Source of the DNA: Nitrospinae bacterium CG11_big_fil_rev_8_21_14_0_20_45_15
GTDB lineage: Bacteria > Nitrospinota > Nitrospinia > Nitrospinales > VA-1
Reading direction: 5' to 3'
NCBI GenBank assembly: GCA_002787235.1
Contig: PCWG01000042.1
Location: 124,001-188,000 of the forward strand
DNA: 64,000 nucleotides
The notes under the pieces are model-generated. The model had not been told where the DNA came from and made no database searches. It saw nothing but the letters and a program-made list of their open reading frames with translations. The position numbers and the translations under genes were made by a program. Shown piece after piece: positions 1-9,348 of this stretch; the first letter of the stretch is position 1, and each line of letters begins with the position of its first letter.

Positions 1-436
1 GATTCAATTTAGTTTGTAATTCTTTGGATGGCTGGTTCAGCTCGGCATGATAAAACCAAACGAGTGCCTCGCCGCAATTTCCAAGTTTTTGATAGAGCCG
101 ACCGGCTTTATGCGCCGCTGTGGCTCGCTCTGGACCCCGCACCGATGCGGTTTCCAGATATTTTATGTATTGCTGTACCGCTTGTTCATAGAGACCCGCT
201 TCGTCCAGCCGGGCACCGAGTAATGGAAGTTGCTCGGTCCAAATGGATAAAGAAGGTGTCTCTGCGGGTGTGGAAGAATTCTTTTTGTTATTCACAATAG
301 GTGATTTCAGAAACTTCGTGAACACCGCACCCATTGCGATCAACGTCAGTAACGTTAAAATGATGATAGGAATCTTTATGGAGAGTCCCACTTTATTTTT
401 TTGCTTGTAGGGATTTTCTATTTCCATAGGGTACAT
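1..436 (-). CDS. Membrane-anchored protein with TPR-like repeats, C-terminus cut off
   Basis: The frame opens at ATG 436 (a second in-frame ATG lies at 427) and runs off the left edge after about 145 codons, so the C-terminus is missing. Residues 1-17 are polar and basic, followed by one hydrophobic segment (about residues 18-40). A short linker then leads into helical text with the spacing of TPR-like repeats (QAVQQYIKYLE, AHKAGRLYQKLGNCGEAL). It is probably a single-pass inner-membrane protein with its repeat region outside the cytoplasm. It lies 37 bp downstream of the DUF58 gene on the same strand, an arrangement seen in MoxR/Bat-type operons where TPR membrane proteins follow MoxR and DUF58. 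The exact family is not recognised. Confidence 0.6.
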   Translation of the reverse strand, partial: MYPMEIENPYKQKNKVGLSIKIPIIILTLLTLIAMGAVFTKFLKSPIVNNKKNSSTPAETPSLSIWTEQLPLLGARLDEAGLYEQAVQQYIKYLETASVRGPERATAAHKAGRLYQKLGNCGEALVWFYHAELNQPSKELQTKLN

Positions 437-473
437 TAGCCTTTGCAGTAAAAAAGGGTGACACATCCGCGCA

Positions 474-1424
474 TCAGCGTCTTTTTTCTCTTTGTTTGAA
501 GAAACGGATGATCGGTTGAGTCAGTGATTTTCGCGTGTCGATATCAATCACACCCACACCCAGAGAACGAAACAGTTTTAGAAAATCAGTATGTGCCTGC
601 TCGGCGATTTGACGATACTGTTTTCGCAAAGCGTCATTGCCAGAATTTGCCAGATATTTTTCACCCGTTTCTTTATCTTCCAGGTACAGCATTCCCACAT
701 TGGGCCAATCAAATTCACGTGGATCGCGAATACAGATAGCGACCAGATCGTGCTTTTGGTTGGCAAGCTTCAAACTTTTTTCAAATCCGGAATCCTGAAA
801 ATCTGAAATCAGGAATGCGACGCTTTTACGTTTTTGAATTCGCGTCAAGTATTCCAGAGGAAGTTTGAGGTCGGTTCCCTTGCCCTCTGGATTGAATTCA
901 AGGATAGAGCGTATGATATTCCAGATATGCGCTTTGCCTTTTTTGGGTGGAATGTAACGTTCGATACGGTCTGAAAATACGATGAGGCCGACTTTGTCGT
1001 TATTTTTGATCGCAGAAAATGCCAGTAGAGAAGCGATCTCGGCGGCGATTTCACTTTTTGAATGTTCTCCCGTTCCAAAATTTCCAGAGGCACTGACATC
1101 GACGAGCAGAGTCACCGTCAATTCACGTTCCTCGATAAATTCTTTGATGAAGGGATGGCTCATGCGCGCCGTTACATTCCAGTCGATCAGGCGGACATCG
1201 TCACCGGGAGAATACTCCCGAACTTCGCTGAACTCCATACCACGGCCTTTAAAGGCCGAGTGGTACTCGCCCGTCATGAAATCATCGACGAGATGATTGG
1301 TTTTGATCTGGATCGCTCTCACCTTCTTCAAAAGATCCGAAGAGGTAACATTTTCTGCCGGAGCAGAAGGTGACAGGGGAGGGGCAAACCAATCTTTAAG
1401 TTTTGTAAACGGGGCGAAAGTCAT
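474..1424 (-). CDS. DUF58 domain protein, MoxR partner
   Basis: 316 residues, the usual length for this family. The DUF58 core is clear around residues 60-125: GRGMEFSEVREYSPGDDVR, then IDWNVTARM, then a VWA-like first strand LLVDVSASGNFG whose DxSxS arrangement resembles a MIDAS metal site. A later strand (SVAFLISDFQDSGF) fits the rest of the VWA fold. There is no signal peptide, so it is probably cytoplasmic. It follows the MoxR gene by 16 bp on the same strand. In the known families, MoxR ATPases act with VWA-type partners in maturation of metalloenzymes or envelope complexes. The client here is unknown. Confidence 0.88.
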   Translation of the reverse strand: MTFAPFTKLKDWFAPPLSPSAPAENVTSSDLLKKVRAIQIKTNHLVDDFMTGEYHSAFKGRGMEFSEVREYSPGDDVRLIDWNVTARMSHPFIKEFIEERELTVTLLVDVSASGNFGTGEHSKSEIAAEIASLLAFSAIKNNDKVGLIVFSDRIERYIPPKKGKAHIWNIIRSILEFNPEGKGTDLKLPLEYLTRIQKRKSVAFLISDFQDSGFEKSLKLANQKHDLVAICIRDPREFDWPNVGMLYLEDKETGEKYLANSGNDALRKQYRQIAEQAHTDFLKLFRSLGVGVIDIDTRKSLTQPIIRFFKQREKRR

Positions 1425-1440
1425 AACTTTCGATCAGAAT

Positions 1441-2433
1441 TCATGGAACTTCAATGGTGTCAAAAATCTTCTTCAATAATTGGTCAGAATCGACATTCTC
1501 AGCTTCCGCTTCGTAAGACAGGATAACACGGTGGCGCAATACATCCATGCCTACCGTTTTGATATCATGCGGGACCACATAGCCTCTGCCCTGTACAAAG
1601 GCATGTGCCTTGGCGGCCCGGTGCAGAAAAATCGAAGCACGTGGCGAAGCCCCGAATTGAATCAATGCCGAAAGATCCGAAAGGCCGTATTCGGCAGGGA
1701 TCCGCGTTGCGGCTACAATGTTCACGATATAATCTTCGAGATTTTCGTCGATGTAAATAGTGTCAAACACTTTACGCGCACGCACCAGATCCTCAGGCCC
1801 TATGACAGGTTGAGCGGTGACATGTTCCTTTTGCGAAGACATCATCTGCATGATTCGTTTTTCTTCCACTTTTGAAGGATAGTCGACTTTGAGCTTGAAA
1901 ATGAAGCGATCTACTTGTGCCTCTGGAAGAGGGTAGGTGCCTTCTTGCTCAATGGGATTTTGCGTGGCGATGACCATGAAGGGCGATTCGAGTTGAAACG
2001 TTGTTCCGCCAATGGTGATTTGTCGCTCTTGCATGGCTTCCAAAAGAGCACTTTGTACCTTTGCAGGGCTTCGATTGATTTCGTCCGCCAAAATGATATT
2101 CGCAAACAGAGGACCTTTTTTTATGGAAAACTGCCCGTTTTGAGGCTGATAGACCTGCGTTCCCAAAATATCTGCCGGAAGGAGATCGGGCGTAAACTGA
2201 ATGCGGCTAAACGTCGCCCGTATAGAATTGGCAAGGGTTTTGACGGATGTGGTTTTCGCCAAACCGGGAGCTCCTTCCAGAAGGACGTGTTCACCGGTCA
2301 GCAGGCCTAGTAAAAGTCCTTCGAGAAGGTCTTTTTGTCCTATAATGACGCGCGACCATTCCTCCATGATTCGAGGAATGAAATGTCCGGCCTGTTTGAC
2401 TATTTGGGTGACTTCTTCGATGTTTTGCGACAT
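1441..2433 (-). CDS. MoxR-family AAA+ ATPase
   Basis: 330 residues, typical for MoxR. The Walker A is GAPGLAKTT (about residues 54-62), the Walker B is IILADEINR, and sensor 1 lies in VIATQNPIEQEGTYPLPEAQ with the MoxR-characteristic PEAQ(V)DRF. The C-terminal lid holds GASPRASIFL. It is first gene of the minus-strand group MoxR, DUF58, TPR membrane protein. MoxR proteins are chaperone-like ATPases that remodel partner complexes. The partner here is presumably the adjacent DUF58 protein. Confidence 0.92.
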   Translation of the reverse strand: MSQNIEEVTQIVKQAGHFIPRIMEEWSRVIIGQKDLLEGLLLGLLTGEHVLLEGAPGLAKTTSVKTLANSIRATFSRIQFTPDLLPADILGTQVYQPQNGQFSIKKGPLFANIILADEINRSPAKVQSALLEAMQERQITIGGTTFQLESPFMVIATQNPIEQEGTYPLPEAQVDRFIFKLKVDYPSKVEEKRIMQMMSSQKEHVTAQPVIGPEDLVRARKVFDTIYIDENLEDYIVNIVAATRIPAEYGLSDLSALIQFGASPRASIFLHRAAKAHAFVQGRGYVVPHDIKTVGMDVLRHRVILSYEAEAENVDSDQLLKKIFDTIEVP

Positions 2434-2600
2434 GGATCTATTGAATTAGGTTAATGTACAGATTATAGGAAGTTTGAACAGAATACGAGGTGTATGTGAC
2501 TGATAGAAAGTTTAATTTAAAAATTCCCTAAAAAACAATTAAATTTTCGGATTTTATTTTGTATAGTAGAAAGCTTAATCTCAAAATTGGAGAATGCTGA

Positions 2601-3509
2601 ATGAGTGGAAAATCCGACAGCGAAATTGAGAGTCTTATAAGTCAGGGTCTCAATGAGGAAAACTCGGAACTGGACTTGAGGGAAAAAGAACTGAACGATG
2701 ACGATCTTATAAAAATCGTGCAGTCAGATTCCACCAAGGGAGTAACGGCGTTATTTTTGGAATTTAATGAAATTGGTGATGAAGGGGTCCGAGCCATACT
2801 GGATTCGGAGAATATGAAGTTTTTGACGGCTTTAAACCTCTTCAAAAATAATGTTTCTGATGCAGGCGTTAAGGCGATGTCCAATTCTAAAACTCTTTTG
2901 AACCTGAAAGAGCTGATATTGAGTGATAACAATATCACCGAAGCGGGAGCGATTGCGATTGCCGGGTCGAGTGTATTGGGTGGTCTGGTCAGTTTGTGGG
3001 TGGGAGATAAACTGGGCGATGAGGGTGTTATTGCCCTGGCACAGTCTAAAACTTTAACCCGACTCACTCAGCTCTCTCTCTATCGCAATAATATAAGTGA
3101 TCAAGGTGCCATCGCGATTGCCAATTCAGAAAATTTTTCCAAATTAACGGAATTGAATCTAAACTGGAATTACATAGAAGGAGCGGGGACACAAGCTTTG
3201 GCAGGATCAAAGTATTTGGCGAACCTCGATCAATTGACAATGACGTACAATCAAATTGGCGATCAGGGTGCCAAAGCCATCGCAGAGTCCGAGTATTTCA
3301 AGAAACTGAGTCTTCTGGATCTGTATGAAAATGAAATCGGAGATGAGGGAGCGCAGGCGATTGCAGAGTCCAACAATCTCCCTGAATTGAAGACGCTGAT
3401 TCTTATTCGAAACGATATCAGTTCAAAAGTTCAAGAACTCTTCAAAGATTCTAAAAATTTACCCAAGTTGTCCAACGTTATGTTTCGTGTTGTGAACCCC
3501 GATGCCTAG
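2601..3509 (+). CDS. Leucine-rich repeat protein, ribonuclease-inhibitor type
   Basis: 302 residues with no signal peptide or membrane segment. Nearly the whole chain is a solenoid of about 28-residue repeats of the ribonuclease-inhibitor type, pattern L..L.L..N.IgdeGa.aIA.S (for example LTALNLFKNNVSDAG, LTELNLNWNYIEGAG, LSLLDLYENEIGDEG). A GGAG lies 9 bases before ATG 2601. Such repeats bind proteins in known families, but no effector or nucleotide-binding domain is attached here. A related LRR protein with a signal sequence is encoded at 15710-16507, so the cell appears to hold a cytoplasmic and an exported version. The function is unknown. Confidence 0.85.
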   Translation: MSGKSDSEIESLISQGLNEENSELDLREKELNDDDLIKIVQSDSTKGVTALFLEFNEIGDEGVRAILDSENMKFLTALNLFKNNVSDAGVKAMSNSKTLLNLKELILSDNNITEAGAIAIAGSSVLGGLVSLWVGDKLGDEGVIALAQSKTLTRLTQLSLYRNNISDQGAIAIANSENFSKLTELNLNWNYIEGAGTQALAGSKYLANLDQLTMTYNQIGDQGAKAIAESEYFKKLSLLDLYENEIGDEGAQAIAESNNLPELKTLILIRNDISSKVQELFKDSKNLPKLSNVMFRVVNPDA

Positions 3510-3524
3510 CAAATGAGCTAGGCA
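3503..3524 (+). terminator. Perfect 8-bp hairpin at the stop of the LRR gene
   Basis: TGCCTAGC and GCTAGGCA form a perfect 8-bp stem with a 6-base loop and include the TAG stop codon. No T-run follows, so it may be an RNA 3'-end stabiliser rather than a true intrinsic terminator. The remaining 150 bases before the next gene show nothing else that I can name. Confidence 0.3.
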
Positions 3525-3674
3525 CCGAGGCCATTGGACTGTTGATTGTAAATAGTCCCGTGAATCGTAGCGTCTTTACGAATCGCTCGTGAGTTTTATG
3601 ATTAAAATTTCTGGATAACGCTTTTCAGTGATTCGTTAGCTATCCCCATTAACTGGTTTTAAGAGGAACTCCTC

Positions 3675-4517
3675 ATGTTTGTTGGCGATCAGCCGGATTT
3701 GCTGGATCTGTGGGTATTTCGAGAGGATAGTATTTACGCTGTAGGGAAAGATGGTATTCCTCGACATTTTGATGGAAAAGTTTGGTCGGCGGTACACACC
3801 GAAAACGCCAACCCCCTGATGGGGATTTGGGCGGCTAACGAGAATTTTATTTTCGCCGTCGGTATCGGTGGGGTGGTGCTAAAATTCAACGGTAAAGTTT
3901 GGGAGCAACTGGATACGGGAAATTACGACTCACTCAATTCTGCGTTTGGATTCAGTGAAGATAGTTTCTTTATCTTTGGCGTTGGCGGGCGGATGCTCTA
4001 TTGGGGAGGCTCGGCTTGGGAATATCGTGAACCCAAAACCATTCACGATCTGTTCTGCATGTGGGGCGAAGATCTTGATTGTCTTCATGCCGTTGGCGGG
4101 GAGGGGGTTTACCGGGTTTACGATGGCAAGGAGTTTGATCGTCGGGATGAATTGACCTCCGAGGAAATCTCTTTGTACGGAATCTGGGGATCGAGAAAAG
4201 ATAATATTTTTATCGTTGGGTCGCACGGAACCATTCTTCGATACGATGGTGAAGAATGGAAACCTATGGAATCTGGAACTGAGGAATACCTCCTGAGTGT
4301 ATGGGGAGCTTCTGAAGACAGCATCTTTGCGGTGGGCGATAATGGTGTCATTCTGCATTTTGACGGGAATCGCTGGAGTCCGATGGAGTCAGGGACGGAA
4401 AAATATTTAACAAAAGTGCGTGGCCTGAATGCCAACAGTGTTTACGTCGTGGGAGACGATGGTTGCGTGCTCCACTATGACGGTAAATCCTGGAATGATA
4501 TGTCTCTTCAAAATTAA
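3675..4517 (+). CDS. Seven-repeat beta-propeller protein, copy 1
   Basis: 280 residues made almost wholly of seven repeats of about 39-40 residues. The consensus is close to (S/G)xWGxxxDxIFAVGxxGxILxYDGxxWxxMxSGT, best seen in repeats 5 and 6 (residues about 160-240). Seven WG/AVG/YDG/W units fit a closed seven-bladed propeller of the kind annotated as BNR-like or sialidase-like repeats. There is no signal peptide, membrane segment or catalytic signature, so it is presumably a cytoplasmic binding scaffold unless exported by a route I cannot see. AGAGGAACTCCTC before ATG 3675 gives a good ribosome site. It is paralogous to the next gene, 22 bp downstream. Confidence 0.8.
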   Translation: MFVGDQPDLLDLWVFREDSIYAVGKDGIPRHFDGKVWSAVHTENANPLMGIWAANENFIFAVGIGGVVLKFNGKVWEQLDTGNYDSLNSAFGFSEDSFFIFGVGGRMLYWGGSAWEYREPKTIHDLFCMWGEDLDCLHAVGGEGVYRVYDGKEFDRRDELTSEEISLYGIWGSRKDNIFIVGSHGTILRYDGEEWKPMESGTEEYLLSVWGASEDSIFAVGDNGVILHFDGNRWSPMESGTEKYLTKVRGLNANSVYVVGDDGCVLHYDGKSWNDMSLQN

Positions 4518-4539
4518 ACCGGGGATCTAAACTTATCAA

Positions 4540-5376
4540 ATGAGTTCAATCACAGAGAAGCATCTTTTGTCTATTCATGCTTTTGCGCCGGATTCTATTT
4601 TTGTCGGTGGAGCCGAAAGCGCACTCTTCGAGTTCAATGGTTCGGATTGGAAGCAGATGGATTTTGTAGAAGCCAAGAGCCGCTGGACTATAAAGAATAT
4701 TTGGGGCACGGCACCCGACAATGCCTACGCTGTATGCACCGACGGTAGAATTCTTCATTACGACGGCAAAGCCTGGGCAATTGAAGATACTGAAAAACTT
4801 CCACCCATGACAGGCCTGTGGGGATTGGCGGATGATGAAATTTACGCCTGCTCCCGATTGGGAAAAATCCTGAAGTATGACGGTACGTCATGGAAGTTTC
4901 TAAACACAGGGACCGATGTCGATATCACCCGTCTTTGGGGAAGTAAAGAAGCTGGAATGTTCGCGGTAGGATACGATGGCCTCGTATTACGGCAGGAAGG
5001 TGATAACTGGAAGCGTCTCACGTTTAATTCCAATGCCGAGTTTTATGGGCTGTATGGTTTTGGTCCGAATGAAATGTATATGGTGGGTTCCGATGGCGCA
5101 ATATTCAAATTCGACGGCGCGGAGTTCACGGAAATGCCCTCTCAAACGATGGAGTTCTTTCTCGACGTTTGGGGACCCTCAAATGAGATGATATTTGCGG
5201 TCGGTGATTTGGGAATGATTCAATTTTTGAATGACGGTCAATGGACTCGCATAGAATCTAATACGGAAGAATACCTCACGGCACTTGGTGGTTTATCAGA
5301 AGATGATGTCTATGCCGTAGGGGACAATGGTTTGATCCTGCACTGGAATGGCGAAGACTGGTCACCCGTGGAATAA
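4540..5376 (+). CDS. Seven-repeat beta-propeller protein, copy 2
   Basis: 278 residues, again seven repeats of about 39 residues (IKNIWGTAPDNAYAV, MTGLWGLADDEIYAC, LDVWGPSNEMIFAVGDLG and so on). It is clearly a tandem paralogue of the gene before it, but divergent at most positions, so the duplication is not recent. No export signal is visible. The two genes are 22 bp apart and probably cotranscribed. trpE starts 72 bp downstream, so read-through into the trp operon is possible. The molecular role is unknown. Paired propellers could form a heteromeric platform, which is inference. Confidence 0.8.
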   Translation: MSSITEKHLLSIHAFAPDSIFVGGAESALFEFNGSDWKQMDFVEAKSRWTIKNIWGTAPDNAYAVCTDGRILHYDGKAWAIEDTEKLPPMTGLWGLADDEIYACSRLGKILKYDGTSWKFLNTGTDVDITRLWGSKEAGMFAVGYDGLVLRQEGDNWKRLTFNSNAEFYGLYGFGPNEMYMVGSDGAIFKFDGAEFTEMPSQTMEFFLDVWGPSNEMIFAVGDLGMIQFLNDGQWTRIESNTEEYLTALGGLSEDDVYAVGDNGLILHWNGEDWSPVE

Positions 5377-5448
5377 ATTTTCCTCCTCCCTGGTTGCAAA
5401 TTTTAAATTAAGAATGGGGTTGAGCCCAAAAGAACGATTTGATTTTTC

Positions 5449-6939
5449 ATGATCTCTCTATCATTTGAACAGTTCGAAGAGAAGGCCAAGCTTGGCAACG
5501 TGATTCCTGTCTATAAGGAAATCCTCGCCGATCTGAATACGCCTGTATCCGCTTATTTAAAAGTGTGTGGGAACGACCACTCTTTTCTGCTGGAAAGCGT
5601 CAAAGGCGGCGACAAATGGGGGCGATATACCTTCATAGGATTCAACCCGCGATGGACCCTCCAATCCCGGGCCGGAGTTGTAGAAAAGTTGGAAAATGGA
5701 AGCTGTGAGATTCTGGCATCCAATCTTGACAATCCTCTTGTCGAAGTAAAAAAAATTCGTGAAACATTCCAGCCTGTTCCCGACCCCCGTTTGCCGGGGT
5801 TTTTTGGAGGGCTGGTCGGTTCTATGAGCTACGATGTGGTGCGTTTTTTTGAAGACATTCCCGATCAGACAGAAAATGATCTGGATGCGCCGGATTTCGA
5901 GTTCATGCTGACGGACAATCTCCTGATTTTTGATAATGTGTCTCTGACGATAAAAATCGTTTGTAATGTCCATACCGAGGATGGAGATTTGAAGGCGATT
6001 TATGACAAGGCCATTGCCAAAATTGAATCTGTCGAAAAAAGTTTGAGCGGAAATTCTCCTCAACCTAAAAACGGGAACGGAGAACGATTTTCAAAAGACA
6101 AGGTAGCTTCCAATTTCAAGAAAGAAGCGTTTCGAGATTCGGTATTAAAGATCAAGGATTACATTCGTGAGGGCGACGTGATTCAGGTTGTTTTGGCACA
6201 AAGATTAACCTTCCCCGTCGCAGTAGACCCTTTCAGTGTCTATCGTCAACTGCGAACGGTCAATCCTTCGCCTTATATGTATTACCTGAATTTTGGTGAA
6301 CGTCAGATTATTGGTTCGTCTCCTGAAATTCTTGTCCGCATGGAAGGGGCTAAAGTGGAAGTACGGCCCATAGCGGGAACGAGAAAAAGAGGCGTGAGCA
6401 AAGAAGAAGACATCGCCTTGGAAAAGGAATTATTGGCCGACCCCAAAGAGCTGGCCGAGCATCTCATGTTGTTGGATTTGGGAAGAAACGATGTCGGGCG
6501 CATTGCAGAAACAGGGTCGGTGAAGGTGACTGAGGAATTTATTGTGGAACGCTACTCACATGTGATGCACATCGTTTCCAATGTCGAAGCAGAAATTGAT
6601 AAAGAAAAAATAGATTGTTTCGATGTTTTGGCGGCGACTTTTCCGGCTGGAACGGTTTCCGGTGCCCCTAAGATTCGCGCAATGGAAATCATCGACGAGT
6701 TGGAACCTCACCGGCGAGGCGTTTATGCGGGATCGATTGGCTACATAGGTTATTCCGGGGATATGGACACGGCGATTGCTATCCGGACTCTGGTTGTTAC
6801 AAAAGGAGTGGGTTACTTGGGAGTTGGTGCAGGAATTGTCGCTGACTCGGACCCTGAAAAAGAATTTGAAGAAACAATGAGCAAGGGAATGGCGGTTCTC
6901 AAAGCGGTCGATTTGGCGGAAAAAGGGTGTGACAAATGA
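5449..6939 (+). CDS. trpE: Anthranilate synthase component I
   Basis: 496 residues, full length. It converts chorismate plus ammonia (from TrpG) to anthranilate. The N-terminal regulatory motif LLES lies at residues 47-50, and the tryptophan-binding NPSPYMYYL is present, so feedback inhibition by tryptophan is expected. The chorismate-binding core has [19 protein letters not shown] and the [14 protein letters not shown] region. The start is set by the usual N-terminus ([20 protein letters not shown]). It is the first gene of trpEGDCFBA and overlaps trpG by 4 bases (ATGA). There is no ordinary Trp-rich leader peptide upstream. A 12-codon reading frame at 5414-5452 ends on the trpE start. Confidence 0.97.
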   Translation: MISLSFEQFEEKAKLGNVIPVYKEILADLNTPVSAYLKVCGNDHSFLLESVKGGDKWGRYTFIGFNPRWTLQSRAGVVEKLENGSCEILASNLDNPLVEVKKIRETFQPVPDPRLPGFFGGLVGSMSYDVVRFFEDIPDQTENDLDAPDFEFMLTDNLLIFDNVSLTIKIVCNVHTEDGDLKAIYDKAIAKIESVEKSLSGNSPQPKNGNGERFSKDKVASNFKKEAFRDSVLKIKDYIREGDVIQVVLAQRLTFPVAVDPFSVYRQLRTVNPSPYMYYLNFGERQIIGSSPEILVRMEGAKVEVRPIAGTRKRGVSKEEDIALEKELLADPKELAEHLMLLDLGRNDVGRIAETGSVKVTEEFIVERYSHVMHIVSNVEAEIDKEKIDCFDVLAATFPAGTVSGAPKIRAMEIIDELEPHRRGVYAGSIGYIGYSGDMDTAIAIRTLVVTKGVGYLGVGAGIVADSDPEKEFEETMSKGMAVLKAVDLAEKGCDK

Positions 6940-7523
6940 TCTTGATGATCGACAATTACGATTCTTTCACCTACAACCTCGTGCAATATCTGCGCGAACT
7001 GGGGGCGGATGTTGTCGTTCACAGAAACAAAATCACGCTCGATGAAATTACTAATTTGAATCCGGAAAAAATTGTCATTTCTCCAGGGCCCTGCAATCCG
7101 GATACAGCAGGCGTTTCTGTCGATGTGGTGAAACATTTTTCCGGAAAAATTCCTTTGCTGGGTGTGTGCCTGGGGCATCAATCGATTGGCGTTGCATTTG
7201 GCGGAAAGATGATGAAGGCCAAACATATCATGCACGGCAAAGCTTCCAAAATGCTTCATAGGAAATTTAAAGATGAGCAATCCATCTTTCGCGGACTGCC
7301 TGAAGCATTCAGCGCGATTCGCTATCACTCACTTGTTTTGGATCGCGATACCTTGCCCGATTGTTTGACCATCACCGCAGAGAGTGAGGACGATGGCGAA
7401 ATCATGGGAATCCGACACAAAACGTTGGCCGTTGAAGGCGTGCAGTTTCATCCAGAGTCTATCAAGACCGAACATGGGATGGCGTTGTTGAAAAATTTTC
7501 TGGATCAACCTAACGCGAACTGA
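6936..7523 (+). CDS. trpG: Anthranilate synthase component II, glutamine amidotransferase
   Basis: 195 residues, a class I amidotransferase that hydrolyses glutamine and hands ammonia to TrpE. The catalytic nucleophile is Cys78 in [10 protein letters not shown], with the His172/Glu174 pair in FHPES. The oxyanion region is [11 protein letters not shown]. It is not fused to TrpD and is not obviously a dual-purpose PabA, because it sits inside the trp operon. It overlaps trpE by 4 bases, implying translational coupling of the two subunits. Confidence 0.96.
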   Translation: MILMIDNYDSFTYNLVQYLRELGADVVVHRNKITLDEITNLNPEKIVISPGPCNPDTAGVSVDVVKHFSGKIPLLGVCLGHQSIGVAFGGKMMKAKHIMHGKASKMLHRKFKDEQSIFRGLPEAFSAIRYHSLVLDRDTLPDCLTITAESEDDGEIMGIRHKTLAVEGVQFHPESIKTEHGMALLKNFLDQPNAN

Positions 7524-7525
7524 AG

Positions 7526-8548
7526 ATGACACTTGTCGAGGCTTTAAAAAAGATTGTAGAAAGTCAAGACTTGACTGAAAGTGAGATGGTTTCCGTGATG
7601 AACCAGATCATGGAAGGAGAAGCTTCCCCTGCATTGTTGGCGGCTTTTCTTACGGCCTTGCGGATGAAGGGCGAGAGTGTTGGAGAAATTGTGGGCGCGG
7701 CCCGTGTCATGCGGGAAAAAGCAGTTGCGATTGTAGCCAGATCAGAAAATATTGTGGACACCTGTGGCACCGGTGGCGACGGGGCCGATACCTTTAATAT
7801 CTCTACCGCTTCAGCATTTGTTGTAGCCGGTGCCGGTGCGATCGTTGCCAAACACGGCAACCGGGCGGTTTCCAGTCGTTCGGGGAGTGCCGATGTCCTG
7901 AAATGTTTGGGGGTTGAAATTTCGGCATCGACAGAAACTGTGGAAAAAGCATTGCAAGAAATTGGCATCGGTTTTCTTTTTGCCCCACTCATGCATGGAG
8001 CGATGCGCCATGCCGCACCGGTCCGCAAAGAGTTGGGCATTCGTACGCTGTTCAATATTCTGGGACCATTGACCAATCCGGCTGGCGCACGCGCGCAGGT
8101 GATTGGTGTGTACGACAAATCCAAGTTGCGTTCTATGGCATTGGCGTTGTCCGATTTGGGAAGCCATCGGGCTTTTGTGGTGCACGGTTCGGATGGTTTG
8201 GATGAAATCACACTCACCGGGAAAACGCATGTCTGTGAATTGAATGCAGGCAACGTAGAGGAATACGATTTCGATCCACGAGAACTTGGTTTTGAATATT
8301 GCAATGCAGAAGAGATTAAAGGTGGGTCACCGGAAGAAAATGCCGGTTTGATTCGGAAAATACTTTCGGGATCAAAAAAAGGGCCTTGTCGGGACATCGT
8401 GGTTTTAAATGCCAGTGCCGCTCTGCTTGCAGTGGGGCGGGCTGAGAGTTGGAAGGAAGCCATCGAACTTGCGCAGAAGTCGATCGAGTCGGGCTCAGCA
8501 TCAGAAAAACTGGCCGCTCTCGTTCGCGTTACCCATACTGGAACATGA
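7526..8548 (+). CDS. trpD: Anthranilate phosphoribosyltransferase
   Basis: 340 residues, full length. It transfers the phosphoribosyl group of PRPP to anthranilate. The glycine-rich PRPP loop is CGTGGDGADTFNIST, followed by KHGNRAVSSRSGSADVL, both diagnostic of TrpD. Two bases separate it from trpG, and its stop shares ATGA with the trpC start. A long reverse-strand reading frame covers almost the whole gene but is a shadow of its codon pattern. Confidence 0.97.
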   Translation: MTLVEALKKIVESQDLTESEMVSVMNQIMEGEASPALLAAFLTALRMKGESVGEIVGAARVMREKAVAIVARSENIVDTCGTGGDGADTFNISTASAFVVAGAGAIVAKHGNRAVSSRSGSADVLKCLGVEISASTETVEKALQEIGIGFLFAPLMHGAMRHAAPVRKELGIRTLFNILGPLTNPAGARAQVIGVYDKSKLRSMALALSDLGSHRAFVVHGSDGLDEITLTGKTHVCELNAGNVEEYDFDPRELGFEYCNAEEIKGGSPEENAGLIRKILSGSKKGPCRDIVVLNASAALLAVGRAESWKEAIELAQKSIESGSASEKLAALVRVTHTGT

Positions 8549-9348
8549 AAAATATTCTCGATCAAATATTCACTGCCCGTAAGGAAGATGTGGCGAGTGA
8601 TAAAAGAAAAGTTCCTCTTGAAGAGTTAAAGAGTAAAATTTCTTCAGCGCATCCCGTCCGTGATGTCAGTCGCGTGTTGCGTCAAAAAATCAGAACTCGA
8701 ATCATTTCTGAAATCAAGCTGAGAACGCCTTTTAAAGGTGTTTTACGTGAAGGAGTGGAAGCACAAGAGATCGCTCGTATTTATGAAGAGGGGGGAGCTT
8801 CGACGATTTCAGTATTGACCGAAACCCGTCATTTTGGTGGAAGCGTCGATATTTTTTCTCGTGTGCGTTCAGCAGTGAATATCCCTTTATTGCGTAAAGA
8901 TTTTATTTTTTCAGAGTATCAGGTTTACGAAGCCAGGGCGATGGAGGCCGATTGGTTTTTGCTGATAGCGACCTGGCTGGACAAAAATCAAATGACCGAC
9001 CTCGCAGAGCTGGGAAAAGAATTGGGCATGCAGGCTCTGATCGAAACGCATAATGAAGCGGACTTGGAGAAGGCCTTTCATACCGGTGCGCCGATTTTGG
9101 GGATCAACAACCGCGACCTCACTTCTGGACAAACGGATTTAGATATTTCCCGCCGGCTCATACCCATGGCCTTGCAGGAAGAGGGAAAGATTGTAGTTTG
9201 TGAAAGCGGGATACATGGACGCAAGGAAATCGAAGAGTTTGAAGCGATGGGTGCACACGCATTTTTGATTGGAGAGAGTTTGATGAAGGCACCCGACATT
9301 TCAGCTAAATTAAGGGAATTGTTGAACGACAATGGGGCAAACCGTTAA
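8545..9348 (+). CDS. trpC: Indole-3-glycerol-phosphate synthase
   Basis: 267 residues from ATG 8545, chosen over an upstream in-frame ATG because MKNILDQIFTARKEDV is the normal N-terminus and it makes an ATGA junction with trpD. The TIM-barrel enzyme closes the indole ring of CdRP. Visible motifs are SEIKLRTPFKG (substrate lysine region), LLRKDFIFSEYQVYEARA, GINNRDL and CESGIHGR near the phosphate site. It is a monofunctional protein, with TrpF encoded separately and overlapping by 17 bases. Confidence 0.96.
   Translation: MKNILDQIFTARKEDVASDKRKVPLEELKSKISSAHPVRDVSRVLRQKIRTRIISEIKLRTPFKGVLREGVEAQEIARIYEEGGASTISVLTETRHFGGSVDIFSRVRSAVNIPLLRKDFIFSEYQVYEARAMEADWFLLIATWLDKNQMTDLAELGKELGMQALIETHNEADLEKAFHTGAPILGINNRDLTSGQTDLDISRRLIPMALQEEGKIVVCESGIHGRKEIEEFEAMGAHAFLIGESLMKAPDISAKLRELLNDNGANR

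Noticed and set aside
7564-8565. A 333-codon open frame on the minus strand across trpD
   Set aside because: It is fully antisense to a clear trpD, has no ribosome site, and its Ser/Pro/Ala-rich text is typical of a codon-bias shadow.
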